From Bactericera cockerelli (Eukaryota > Arthropoda > Insecta > Hemiptera > Triozidae): DNA of 64,000 nucleotides. Shown here piece after piece: positions 10,511 to 20,336 of the stretch. Numbering within the stretch: position 1 is the first letter of the stretch; each line of letters begins with the position of its first letter. The notes under the pieces were generated by a model. That model was not told the origin of the DNA. It saw nothing but the letters and a program-made list of their open reading frames with translations, and ran no database searches. The stretch lies in assembly GCA_024516035.1 (NCBI GenBank), contig CM044966.1, positions 15,638,346 to 15,702,345 on the forward strand, written 5' to 3'. The translations under genes and the position numbers were made by a program.

Positions 10511-10814
10511 ATAGCCTCCTGTGTAAATAACATATACACGTTTTTTTATATACATTTATTTTTCTTGGGTTGGGCGTTTTACCTTTTATAACCACAAAGT
10601 TGTGTTTTTGGGGGTATAAATACCTATAATTGTCTATAGACTCTATAGCCTCCTGTGTAAATGACATGTCTACACGTGTTTTTTATCGAGCTATTGTTAT
10701 TTTCAGCTTGTAATTTGTGCGAACTACCCGTGTATGATTTATATTTAGCTTGGTTCATAAGTTGAACATAAATTGTACACGTGTATTCGTACATTTTTTT
10801 TCATCTTTCATCAG

Positions 10815-11060
10815 ACCAGCAGTCTGGCTGGGGGACTATAAACAGGGAGTAGACCAGCAGTCTGGCTGGGGGACTATAAACAGGGAGGAGACCAGCAGTC
10901 TGGCTAGGGGACTATAAACAGGGAGTAGACCAGCATTGACTTGGTTCTGGGGCCCTTGTCAATTATTAGCTTCCTTGTAGAGACAGTGGTAGAAGTCCTG
11001 AGTCATTCCTCCACTGTCTGGCTACCATCGTTCACGATGACGCCTCCATATGATGATGAT
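10815..11060 (+). repeat. R-F repeat with triplicated 5' unit
   Basis: AGACCAGCAGTCTGGCTGGG followed by GGACTATAAACAGGGAG occurs three times in tandem (about 46-bp period) before the normal R-F body. Confidence 0.85.
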
Positions 11061-11184
11061 GATCTTGAAATTTTCTATATACATATTACAGAAACCACTT
11101 GTACAGCTTTTTTTCTACCGAAAAAGCTGTCAATGTCCAAAATATAAAACTTACTTTCCGTGTCCATGTGTGATGTCATGGTCG

Positions 11185-11325
11185 CTTTCAACTGCATGGT
11201 CATATCACGACGGAGGTGTTACCCTCCATTCGCAGGAAACTCACAAACCTGCTATCCAAATTAAGCTCACCCAGCCTGGGTTGGGTCGGAATGTCAGCAT
11301 CACGAAGTCTTCACCTCGCTGGACG
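11185..11325 (-). repeat. F5S SINE, 3' half
   Basis: The GCTTTCAACTGCATGGTCAT end and central domain are present. The 5S head is missing beyond TCACCTCGCTGGACG. Confidence 0.78.
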
Positions 11326-11337
11326 TATTTAATATTA

Positions 11338-11615
11338 GACGAAATTAATGGACGTTTTTGTTATACCTCTGTGACGCTAAGTCTCGGATTGCGTGGTGCA
11401 GCGGTTCCCAACCTTTTTAGCTTGGGGGTCCAATAATATTTTTAAACAATTTTGCGGCCCACCCCGATGTATTTTGCACTATTTTAATATTATTTCTTTA
11501 GTTTCGGCCAGCATCCGCGTCCCAGTAGCGAGCTGCCTGCGGCCCACCGGTTGGGAACCGCTGGCGGACTGTATAAGTTGGGAAAACCTTTGCTAAGCAA
11601 TGACTTCATAATAAG
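11338..11615 (+). repeat. R-P repeat split by a hAT MITE
   Basis: R-P: ATTAATAGACGTTTTCGTAA, ACCTCTGTGGTACTAAGTC, GAATTGCGTACTGTGTAAGA, ACGCTTAGCAATGACTT. Here the two halves lie at 11338-11398 and 11564-11615. Other copies are at 44090 (inverted), 49380 (inverted) and 58925. Confidence 0.8.
11399..11563. mobile_element. 165-bp hAT-type MITE with decayed 8-bp target duplication
   Basis: Termini CAGCGGTTCCCAACC and GGTTGGGAACCGCTG are perfect 15-bp inverted repeats of hAT style. The flanks are GCGTGGTG and GCGGACTG. Other R-P copies (for example 58950-58980 and 59090-59100) show the empty site reads GCGTACTG, so both flanks are one or two changes from an 8-bp duplication. Confidence 0.88.
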
Positions 11616-12039
11616 TTATGAATTTTGTTTATTTTTTTTTTTTATTTTTTTTTTATTATTGATGTTTTTCTTGTGCAAAGATACATACGAGTACATATGT
11701 GGTATTGTGGTACAAAGTCAAAATACAATTACTAAGTTTTTCCTAGATATTCTCGGGTTCACGCATTTAGCACATGAGTTTATTGCTCATGGCCAGTAGG
11801 TACTGTTTCCGTACAAGTGTAGGTATTCACAGATAATTAACACTAATTGCTTTTGTCATGAAATACATCATTTTTGTACCAGAACTTTCCAGATCTTTTC
11901 CAAAAAAAAAAACATCATTTACGTACCAGATCTTTCCACAGTTCGGCGAAAGGGTTACAGGAGGATTTCAATCCAGCACATCACCATGATCTTTTTTTTT
12001 TATTTTTTTTTTTTTAATGGTACTGTCTACACATGCTGG

Positions 12040-12118
12040 CATAAATTCGAACCCGCGACCTCTGGAAACTCTGGATTCACAGAGTGCCGCCTTTACCACT
12101 GAGCTATCGGGACAGACA
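12040..12118 (-). repeat. S6 SINE head fragment
   Basis: Reads TTCGAACCCGCGACCTCTGG to CACTGAGCTATCGGGACAG, the tRNA-like part only. Confidence 0.72.
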
Positions 12119-12127
12119 ATAATAATA

Positions 12128-12290
12128 ATCAGTGGTTAAGAGCATTGGTTGCTGACCCGGAGGTTGCGGGTTCGAATCCCGGCCGGAGCGGAAAATTCTA
12201 ACCGAGTTTTCCGTTTCCGGAATGGCATGGATGTAAAGGTAAAGTGCCCTGAAGTAATGCGAAAGCGGTTCCGGGGCACAATTAGGTACC
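12128..12290 (+). repeat. S7 tRNA-like SINE
   Basis: CAGTGGTTAAGAGCATTGGT (box A) and GCGGGTTCGAATCCCGGCC (box B) form a tRNA-like head. The body has GTTTTCCGTTTCCGGAATGG and GCGGTTCCGGGGCAC, then poly(T)/poly(A). A body fragment recurs near 45805-45870. Confidence 0.75.
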
Positions 12291-12309
12291 TTTTTTTTTT
12301 AAAAAAAAA

Positions 12310-12480
12310 AAAAAAAAGATAACCTCCTGAGCAACTTTGGTATTGTGTCCGTCTGTCGGTCTGTTAAAAATTTGCCTTGTAACACGCAAATCTCGGAAAC
12401 TACTGAACGGATTTTGATGAATTTTTGCACACATAAAGGAGACGTTCTGTAGATGGGTCCCCCATTTTAAATTCATCAAG
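12310..12480 (+). repeat. R-J repeat fragment
   Basis: TAACCTCCTGAGCAACTTTGG, the GTCTGTCGGTCTGTT run and CTCGGAAACTACTGAACGG are shared with the three long R-J copies (20337, 25163, 56478). Confidence 0.78.
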
Positions 12481-12611
12481 TTTTTTTTTCAATTTTATGA
12501 CTGTGGGTCAAGACGTAAAACTATTGCGTAATTCTTTACAAGAGTTACTTTTCTGTAACACTTTCTACTTTTTATTATCTCTTTTTTTCAATTGATCATA
12601 ATTATCTTCTT

Positions 12612-12790
12612 CTTTCACTTTGCTCTTTTTCCAAACCACGGTGGGGTCGGCATTGTTCAAACTAATGGTTGAGGTTGTGGCATATTTTAATGGCTGGATG
12701 CCCTTCCTAATGTCAACGATTTGATTTAACGTCCTGGATTAGGACGGTAGTTTTACCCTCCATTCGCTAGGACTCGTATCGGCTACCAAC
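12612..12790 (-). repeat. S4 SINE fragment
   Basis: Tail and part of the central domain (TTTTACCCTCCATTCGCTAG). The copy stops where the HL1 element begins at 12799. Confidence 0.75.
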
Positions 12791-12798
12791 ATTGTAGA

Positions 12799-13006
12799 TC
12801 TTAATATATAAATGTCAAAGTCACTGACTGACTGATCATCGCTCTACAGCCCAAACCGTAATACCTAGCGAGCTGAAATTTGGTAGGTAGCTTTGTCTTA
12901 TAGTCTAGATGTGCAATAAGACGGGATTTTCCGAAATTCCCTCTACAACACCTGCCATTGGCGAAAAAGGATTTTTTGCTTTCACGGCCATGCCTCGGCC
13001 CGCAAA
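12799..13006 (+). mobile_element. Helitron-like HL1 copy, 3' truncated
   Basis: It has the same 5' terminus after GA as the complete copy. It breaks off within the terminal hairpin at CGCAAAGC, where S1-like sequence (ATTTTCTACCAC) takes over. Confidence 0.72.
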
Positions 13007-13117
13007 GCATTTTCTACCACAGGACCTCTTTAACAAATTTAACCTCGTATGAATTTGATGACGGATTTGGGGGCTTAATTTTATGATGAGAAAGTACTTG
13101 TGTATATTTTTTTTTTG

Positions 13118-13600
13118 GCTGGGGACTATAAACAGGGAGTAGATCAGCAGTCTGGCTGGGGGACTATAAACAGAAAGTAGACCAGCATTGGCTTGGTTCT
13201 GGGGGCCCTTGTCAATTATTAGCCTCCTTGTAAAGACAGTGGTAGAAGTGCTGAGTCATTCTTCCACAGTCGGGCTACCATCGTTCTATATGACGCCACC
13301 CTACCCTATGATGATGATATCGAATATTAATTAAATAAATATGTACCAAAAAATCGTTTTGTACCACTGACCACCAGAACAGAATTGTTCAGGAGTTGGG
13401 GTCTTAATTTTATGGTGAGAAAGTACTTGTATTTTTCTTCTGGCTGGTTTACTATAAACAGGGAGTAGACCAGCATTGACTTGGTTCTGGGGGCCCTTGT
13501 CAATTATTAGCCTCCTAGTAAAGACAGTGGTAGAAGTGCTGAGTCATTCTTCCACAGTCTGGCTACCATCGTTCACGATGACGCCACCCTATGGTGATGG
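13118..13600 (+). repeat. two R-F copies in direct orientation
   Basis: Copies at about 13118-13310 and 13440-13600 are separated by related sequence (GAGAAAGTACTTGTAT before each). The whole roughly 320-bp block appears to be a segmental tandem duplication. Confidence 0.8.
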
Positions 13601-13824
13601 TATTGAATATTAAATAAACAAATATGTAGAGAAGTTCCCGGGACCTATAGACACTAATTCCTTCTCTTTTTTTGTGCCAGGGCACGTCTGGTATATATTT
13701 ATTTTTTAAAATTAGTAAAATTAATAAAACATGTAACAATATTTTAAAAAGGTACTCCTGCTCCACCTTCGATTAAACCATAACTGCGTGGGTGGTATCT
13801 GGATACACGTAGCCTCAAAGATAG

Positions 13825-13925
13825 TATAGTATAGTAGTGCTTTATTTAGATTGTCGGCTCGAGACAGGGAGTCCCATTATGCTAACAGTTTAATATAGCA
13901 CCTCTTTATTTATTGTAAATTTTAT
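13825..13925 (+). repeat. R-M repeat
   Basis: (TATAG)n followed by AGTGCTTTATTTAGATTGTC, GGGAGTCCCATTATGCTAAC and AGCACCTCTTTATTTATTG. Confidence 0.75.
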
Positions 13926-14025
13926 ACAGGATATTATAACTAGAAAAACTTAATAAGATACCGCTCGAATGATGGCGAATTGAATTATTTTTGTTTCCAA
14001 CCAACACAACTTGCTTTTTTTCCAG

Positions 14026-14532
14026 GCCACCATTGCATCGGCCGCCCACACGAATTCGGCTTTCAACCACCACAGATCCGACAGCAAAAACGCGGGCGAC
14101 CACGCCCGTCTGCGCATGCTCGCTACCATGGACAGGCCGCCCAAATTCCTGGGCCATGTACCCCGACCGGAGAACCCACACGGGAAGAGAAAAGCAGTGA
14201 AATCAACCGACGACTCCTTCCGCCCCTACGCCGAAGACAACAAAAACGCAAAGTCCATCGCGACGCTACGAATCAAAACGTTCAAGGACCAACCGACCCA
14301 ATTCTTGGACGAAATACCCGAACCAGAAAATAGGGCCGCGAAGAAATTGAAAGTGAAAAGTCCGAATGACTCTTTTCGGGCTTTTGATGACACCAAAAAG
14401 AACGCTAAATCCCATGCCGTGGTGCGCATGCTTGCAACCAGGGAGCCATCGACCAAATTCTTGGACGGAATACCCAAGGCGGAGAATGGGGTTGAGAAAA
14501 AGGCAACCGTGAAAGCATTAGACTACTTGTAA
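14026..14532 (+). CDS. terminal exon of an unrecognised protein with three 52-residue repeats
   Basis: I do not recognise the protein. A pyrimidine tract ending TTTTTTTCCAG precedes a frame of 168 residues that stops at TAA (14530-14532). An ATTAAA signal follows at 14541. Codon use is GC-rich at third positions, unlike the AT-rich surroundings. Residues 10-61, 62-113 and 114-168 align without gaps as three 52-residue units. Identical columns include KNA at unit positions 12-14, R21, FL at 32-33, P37, EN at 40-41, K45 and VK at 49-50. The units are basic and charged, with no signal peptide or membrane segment. Upstream exons were not found; a transposed gene fragment is possible. Confidence 0.72.
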   Translation, partial: ATIASAAHTNSAFNHHRSDSKNAGDHARLRMLATMDRPPKFLGHVPRPENPHGKRKAVKSTDDSFRPYAEDNKNAKSIATLRIKTFKDQPTQFLDEIPEPENRAAKKLKVKSPNDSFRAFDDTKKNAKSHAVVRMLATREPSTKFLDGIPKAENGVEKKATVKALDYL

Positions 14533-14540
14533 ACATTTTA

Positions 14541-14546
14541 ATTAAA
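14541..14546 (+). promoter_or_regulatory. polyadenylation signal ATTAAA for the 52-residue-repeat exon
   Basis: ATTAAA lies nine bases after the stop codon, with T/G-rich sequence following. The position fits a short 3' UTR, but the hexamer is common in AT-rich DNA. Confidence 0.4.
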
Positions 14547-14606
14547 AGATGTGTGATGGGCACAGTGCCTCGTTCCTCAGACTTGGACAACATTTTTTAT
14601 ATTTTA

Positions 14607-14846
14607 CTAGCCGTTTGCCCGTGCTTTGCAACGGGACTAAATTTCAAATTTACTAAGGCATGGCCGTACTGCTGGACAGCAATGCCTTTTTGAACTTTTT
14701 ATAATTTTTCTGGACAAAGCGATAATGGTTTTGGGGGGGTCAATTCTGAGACATTTTTCGCTATCTCTTACCGTTTTGGCTAAACAACTCCGGACAAACA
14801 AACATAGGTAGGTAGGTAGTCCTTTTTTCTGTTTTATATCTCTATA
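14607..14846 (-). mobile_element. Helitron-like 3' terminus, different family (HL2)
   Basis: On the minus strand the sequence ends CCCGTTGCAAAGCACGGG followed by CAAACGGCTAG and T: a CCCGT/ACGGG hairpin and a CTAG terminus. The 5' end is not identifiable because the mariner element at 14847 interrupts the sequence. Confidence 0.5.
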
Positions 14847-16635
14847 CAGAGTGTCCACTTTTAATGTGCGCCATAGGAAAAATACATGTAAAAACAGTTT
14901 TTCTTGTCTCAAAAGTCGCCATTAAGTATTTCAATTAAACCAATTATGTTAAATCATGTATTTTTATCTGGAGAATCCACTGGTGGTAATTTCATACACC
15001 TGGGACTTACAGTTAAAAAGTTAAGGGTTCGAAATCCGAGAAATGTGTTATGTTTGAAACTCAACATTTTTGTACAATTGGATACTCTATTTTATGTATT
15101 TTTTCACGAGAAATTGATTGGTAATATTTTCAATTACCTGGGGTTTACAGTAAAAAAGTTCTGGGTTCGAAACCGAGTAATTGCGTTATGTTTGAAACTC
15201 AATATTTTCGTACACCTGGATACCTACCTGGTTTCTTTTTTTACTAACTGTGATACCCTATTTTAGCATTCTTTAACTTTATTTGTGTGTTTTTTCAATC
15301 GAAATAACGATTTCTGCTTCTTTTCTCCGAAGAAGACCTACTGAAAAAAGGCGTGTTTTAAACTTGAATTCATGACTTTGTAAAAAAGAACAACTGATAA
15401 TCAGTTTATGGGTAGGTACTTACTGATATTGAAGTTAGATTCGATTTTCAGACGAATCTAGTTTAAATCTGACACACGCTCCCAATTTTCAAAACTTACG
15501 GATGTGGGCCAAAGAAAATCCTCTACTCTTGGTACAGCCTCATACTCAGTACCCACAAAAAGTAAACGTCTGGGCAGGAATAGTAGGACAACACATTATT
15601 GGTCCAATATTCTACATTGAAAGTCTAACTTCAGAACTCTTCCTCGACCTCCTTGTTCATGAAATAGGTCCATTAATCACAAATGTTGTTGGTGAAAGAG
15701 AAATTTTTTTTCAAATGGACGGTTGTCCAGCCCACAACTCAAGATTAGTCAAAGAGTTTTTACAAGCAGCATTTCCAGGAAGGGTGATAGCTCATAATGG
15801 TGATATTGATTGGGCAGCAAGATCACCCGATCTATCCCCAAATGACTTTTTTCTTTGGGGTTACCTAAAAGCAATACTTTATCACGAAGGTAAAACATAC
15901 CCCAATGTAGAGGCATTGAAAGATGCCATCACCCAAGCATGCAACAACATAACAGCACGTCAATTGGCAAATGTTCGCAATGAATTTTACGACAGATTGG
16001 GATATTGTGTTGCTGCTGATGGAGATATCTTTGAAAATCGAATCTAACTTCAATATCAGTAAGTACCTACCCATAAACTGATTATCAGTTGTTCTTTTTT
16101 ACAAAGTCATGAATTCAAGTTTAAAACACGCCTTTTTTCAGTAGGTCTTCTTCGGACAAAAGAAGCAGAAATCGTTATTTCTATTGAAAAAATACACAAA
16201 TAAAGTTGAAGAATGCTAAAATAGGGTATCACAGTTAGTAAAAAAAGAAACCAGGTAGGTATCCAGGTGTACGAAAATATTGAGTTTCAAACATAACGCA
16301 ATTACTCGGTTTCGAACCCAGAACTTTTTTACTGTAAACCCCAGGTAATTGAAAATATTACCAATCAATTTCTCGTGAAAAAATACATAAAATAGAGTAT
16401 CTAATTGTACAAAAATGTTGAGTTTCAAACATAACACATTTCTCGGATTTCGAACCCTTAACTTTTTAACTGTAAGTCCCAGGTGTATGAAATTACCACC
16501 AGTGGATTCTTCAGATAAAAATACATGAGTTAACATATTTGGTCTAATTAAAATACTTAATGGCGACTTTTGAGACAAGAAAAACTGTTTTTACATGTAT
16601 TTTTTCTATGGCGCACATTAAAAGTGGACACTCTG
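14847..16635 (+). mobile_element. Tc1/mariner-superfamily element with 604-bp terminal inverted repeats
   Basis: The 1,789-bp element is bounded by TA on both sides. It starts CAGAGTGTCCACTTTTAATG and ends with the reverse complement. The inverted arms are 14847-15450 and 16032-16635, each exactly 604 bp and nearly identical. Only about 580 bp separate them, most of it transposase. The right arm includes the transposase 3' end (last codons and stop). So the left arm looks like an inverted copy of the right end that replaced the normal left end and the N-terminal half of the gene. It is inserted in an older repeat whose inverted fragments flank it (14640-14800 and 16690-16790). Confidence 0.9.
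15439..16047 (+). pseudogene. N-terminally truncated Tc1/mariner transposase
   Basis: The frame is open from 15439 after a TAG at 15436 and ends at TAA within the right arm. Its first ATG is at 15502, giving 181 residues. The catalytic triad is visible: Asp in FSDES (15451), Asp in FFQMDGCPAHN (15718), and Asp in RSPDLSPNDFFLWG. The last two are separated by 41 residues, the spacing called DD41D (rosa-like) in the mariner superfamily. The usual family length is about 330-350 residues. The N-terminal helix-turn-helix DNA-binding domain is missing because the left arm replaces it, so this copy should not act alone. Confidence 0.85.
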
Positions 16636-16879
16636 TATATAAATGAGAAATATGGACGGGCTTTGTGGGTTTGTGGATTTGTGGGTTTGTGGCTTTGTGT
16701 GCAGGAATTGTTTAGGCGAAACGGTAAGAGATAGCGAAAAATTGATGAGAACCGACCCCTAGTAAAATTGCCGGAAAATACCAGGAAAACTTTCAAAAGT
16801 CCGAAATTCCAAACCGTCCTTGAGTTATGAACTTCCTCAAGTATTTCCTTGAGGAAGGGTCCGATTTTAAGACAGTCTT

Positions 16880-17300
16880 TGCCCTGGAACTTGAAATCTA
16901 TCGCGAGGACCTATATTTTTTATTATCTAATAACACATTAGACAAAATTATCTTTCATTTAATTCATTTTAGGTCACATTCTGACGTACCGTTCTGGAGA
17001 TATAAGCCAGAATGTTCGAAATTTCGACCTTTTTTTCAGACTTTTCACGTTTTTTAGCAGATTCCAGCGCGGAACTGAAAATTTGTCGCGAGGACCTATA
17101 TTTTTTATTATTTAATAACATATTAGACAAAACTAGCTTTCATTTAATTCATATTAGGCCATATTCTGACGTATTGTTCTCGAGATAGAAGCCAGAATGT
17201 TTGAAATTTCGACCATTTTTTTTAGACTTTTCACGTTTTTTTACAGATTCCAGCACGGAACTTAAAAGTTATCGCGAGGACCTGTATTTTTATTGTTAAA
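16880..17300. repeat. roughly 190-bp tandem repeat, about 2.2 copies
   Basis: GCGAGGACCTATATTTTTTA at 16900, 17088 and (diverged) 17275 is followed each time by AACACATTAGACAAAA, TTCATTTAATTCAT and GACTTTTCACGTTTTT. The repeat adjoins the right side of the mariner element. Confidence 0.82.
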
Positions 17301-17448
17301 AACTGTCTGAGAACATCACATGATTTTATTTGAGCCCTTTGTTGCCATATTCTGACAAACCGTTCTCGAAATATGGGCCAGTTTGCTACATTATCAATAT
17401 CCGCTATGATAGATTTGGCTCGGGATTTTGAAATTTACAGCGATGATG

Positions 17449-17449
17449 G

Positions 17450-17487
<38 letters not shown>

Positions 17488-17545
17488 TGTGGATGGGTGT
17501 GTGTGTGGATGGGTGTGTGTATGTGTGTGGGTGTGTTGTGCATGT
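17449..17545. repeat. GT microsatellite
   Basis: (GT)n with GGATGG interruptions. The Cys/Val-rich frame through it is an artefact. Confidence 0.95.
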
Positions 17546-18099
17546 GCGCCATATAACTAGAGAGACCCACCTGGAATTTCACACAGTAGGAAGGACATAC
17601 ACATACACACGAACAAGTACAAGGACAAAATCAGGTCCGTGTAATTGTTTCAATGAATACCTATAATATTTTAACCAATTATCCTTTTTTTCTTTTAAAA
17701 AACATTGACTGGTATATTTATGAGCAATTTGGAGATTTTTTTATTTTTTTTTATTGTTACTCACATCGTGGAAATCATTGTTTTTCAGTGGTCTCTCGTG
17801 GTCTCTCTAGCTAGAGGTGTTTTTCGTGTGCAGCTACAGAGACTTCGTGGTAGTGTCGTAGAGTAGAGGATGACACGAAGTTTTTTGTTTTTTGTATGAT
17901 ATGTTGTTTATTTTACTTCCGATAAATTTCTAATATTAGAAATTGTATTGTTTTTATCTTCTTTTTTTAAATTTATTTTTGCAGGGGCTTTTTTCAAATA
18001 TGTAGTCTTGTCGTTTCACGCAAATCTTCTTGCCACTCGTCGGTCTATTTACATGTATTAATTTAGGGGTTGTGTCGCTCGGTTGATAATTGACTATTG

Positions 18100-19385
18100 A
18101 TTTTTTTTTTTATCTTGCTCTGTTCGGCGGGTATGCCGCCCGAAAGCGTCGCCAGGTCGTTGTGGCCTTACAGTAGGTATTAAGAAAAAAATTCCTGGAA
18201 TCAAAAGAATTATTCTCCGCGAGCTGACACTTTTCCACCCTTAAACGGCGCCCCCGAGTGGGCGGAGACGCCCAAGGGCGGCAATCAGAGTTGGTCGAAA
18301 AATATGTTCATATATAAATATCGACATTCGATTTGAATTCTACAAAAAATTTAAAGGGATTTTCCGACTATTGGTTTTTTTCTATCTTGCTCCGTTCGGC
18401 GGATATTCCACCCGGAAGCGTCGCCAGGTCGTTGCGACCTTACGGTAAGAATTAAGAAAAAACTTCTTGGAATCAAAAGAATTTGTCTCTACGAGCTGAC
18501 ACTTTTCCGCCCTAAAACGCAACCCCCGGGTGGGCGGAGACGCCCAGGGGCGGCAATCAGAGTTGGTCGAAAAATATGTTCATATATAAATATCGACATT
18601 CGATTTGTATTCTACAAAAAATTTAAAGAGATTTTCCGACTATTGGTTTTTTTCTATCTTGCTCCGTTCGGCGGATATTCCACCCGGAAGCGTCGCCAGG
18701 TCGTTGCGACCTTACGGTAAGAATTAAGAAAAAACTTCTTGGAATCAAAAGAATTTGTCTCTGCGAGCTGACACTTTTCCGCCCTAAAACGCAACCCCCG
18801 GGTGGGCGGAGACGCCCAGGGGCGGCAATCAGAGTTGGTCGAAAAATATGTTCATATATAAATATCGACATTCTATTTGTATTCTACAAAAAATTTAAAG
18901 GGATTTTCCGACTATTGTTTTTTTTCTATCTTGCTCCGTTCGGCGGATATTCTGCCCGGAATCGTCGCCAGGTCGTTGCGACCTTACGGTAAGAATTAAG
19001 AAAAAACTTCTTGGAATCAAAAGAATTTGTCTCTGCGAGCTGACATTTTTCCGCCCTAAAACGCAACCCCCGGGTGGGCAGAGACGCCCAGGGGCGGCAA
19101 TCACAGTTGGTCGAAAAATATGTTCATATATTAATATCGACATTTGATTTTTATTCTACGAAAAATTTAAAGGGATTTTCCGACTATTGGTTTTATTCTA
19201 TCTTGCTCCGTTCGGCGGATATTCCGCCCGGAAACGTCGCCAGGTTGTTGCGGCCTTACGCTAGGAATTAAGAAAAAAATTCCTGGAATCAAAAGTATTT
19301 GCGAGCTAACACTTTTCCGCCCTTAATCGGCACCCCCGGGTGGGCGGAGACGCCCAGAGGCAGCAATCACAGTTGTTCAACAACA
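18100..19385 (+). repeat. R-I: 272-bp tandem array, about 4.7 copies
   Basis: TATCTTGCTCCGTTCGGCGG recurs at 18111, 18383, 18655, 18927 and 19199, exactly 272 bp apart each time. Each unit also has CGTCGCCAGGTCGTTGCGAC, CCCCGGGTGGGCGGAGACGC and TCTACAAAAAATTTAAAG. Middle units are nearly identical while the outer two are more diverged. Single dispersed units occur elsewhere in the window. Confidence 0.95.
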
Positions 19386-19394
19386 AAAAAAGAG

Positions 19395-19608
19395 GCTGGC
19401 ATTTCCGGCCCTACCCAGGCTGGGTGAGGTTAATGTGGGTAGCTGGTACGATTTCCAGCGAATGGAGGGTAAAACCCCCGTCCTAACAGGACTTTAAATC
19501 AAAAGCCGTAAAAAAATGTGCCAAAACCAACCAAGCTCAACCATGAGGTTGAACAACGTCGACCCTGCTTGAGCGGGATAAGACAGAGTAAAAGAAGAAG
19601 AATCTAGT
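19395..19608 (+). repeat. S4 SINE, central domain and tail
   Basis: Inserted at the end of the R-I array. It lacks the tRNA head but has an intact central domain and AACCATGAGGTTGAACAACG, ending in (GAA)n. Confidence 0.83.
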
Positions 19609-19777
19609 TTTGTTCAGAAAAGTTAAGATTGCGCTTTCATTTTCAATTGAGCAAGTATTAAATCATATGGGTCCCTTAACGTCAGGTACTTAATACAATC
19701 TCTTAGGATGTGTTTTACTGTTAATCAGTTAATCTACACGAACAAACTTCGCAGAAAGGGGGGGGGGGTCCTTTTTT

Positions 19778-20060
19778 TTAGATAACAATGGGTGAGGTAG
19801 TGTGTCCAATGCGGAGACGTGTGAGAGAGACCTGCTCCATCCTTTTCATGTAGAAAGAGGGGTGCCAAGGTTTGTTCTCAGGCTTAATTTCTCGCAATTT
19901 GTTTTCAGTTAAATTTCCATTCATCATGCTATTGTGTAACAATTTTTTTCTCCACAACATTCTTCTAATCATGGATCGGTATTCTATTAATCAACGGGAT
20001 GTTTTACTGTTCAATCCGTCTTTGTCGAGTTGGTCTGCTTCTTCGTTGTTATGAATTTCG
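19778..20060 (-). pseudogene. LINE ORF2 remnant (RNase H tail and C-terminal motif)
   Basis: Minus-strand translation gives HNNEEADQLDKDGLN, resembling the G-N-E-x-AD-x-LAK end of an RNase H domain. After one stop it continues WHPSFYMKRMEQVSLTRLRI followed by GHT. The LTRLRIGHT string is typical of the C-terminus of I/R1/Loa-type non-LTR retrotransposons. It is a short decayed fragment. Its right end abuts an S3 SINE body. Confidence 0.72.
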
Positions 20061-20225
20061 TTTGTGGTGAAGCACAACGCCTCTTCACAATTTTTGTGGG
20101 TAGCACAGCATTACTAAGAGCCTCCTGTACTTTTCAAATTCTTTTACATTAATTTCTTTTTACTCTGGTAATGCCGCCACTGGTCGTTACTCATACAAGT
20201 AACTACTCATTTTTCTCATTAACTA
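20060..20225 (-). repeat. S3 SINE, 3' body
   Basis: Reversed: TTGTGGTGAAGCACAACGCC, CTTCACAATTTTTGTGGGTA and GGTAATGCCGCCACTGGTCG, matching the long body at 41880-42090. The head is missing. Confidence 0.8.
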
Positions 20226-20336
20226 CACGGGCATACGGTGCCGCCCAGGGGTGGCGATTAAGGTTGGCCGAAAATTATGTTTAAAATATGAATTTGATTC
20301 AATACTACAACAAATGTAAAGGTATCCTATTCGTTT

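Noticed and set aside
13906..14477. Minus-strand frames over the 52-residue-repeat exon
   Set aside because: The plus frame shows ordered repeats, an acceptor and a polyA signal; the minus frames show none of these.
18623..19143. Two similar 82-residue frames (MSIFIYEHIFRPT... and MSILIYEHIFRPT...)
   Set aside because: They are antisense readings of adjacent 272-bp R-I units; similarity follows from the repeat.
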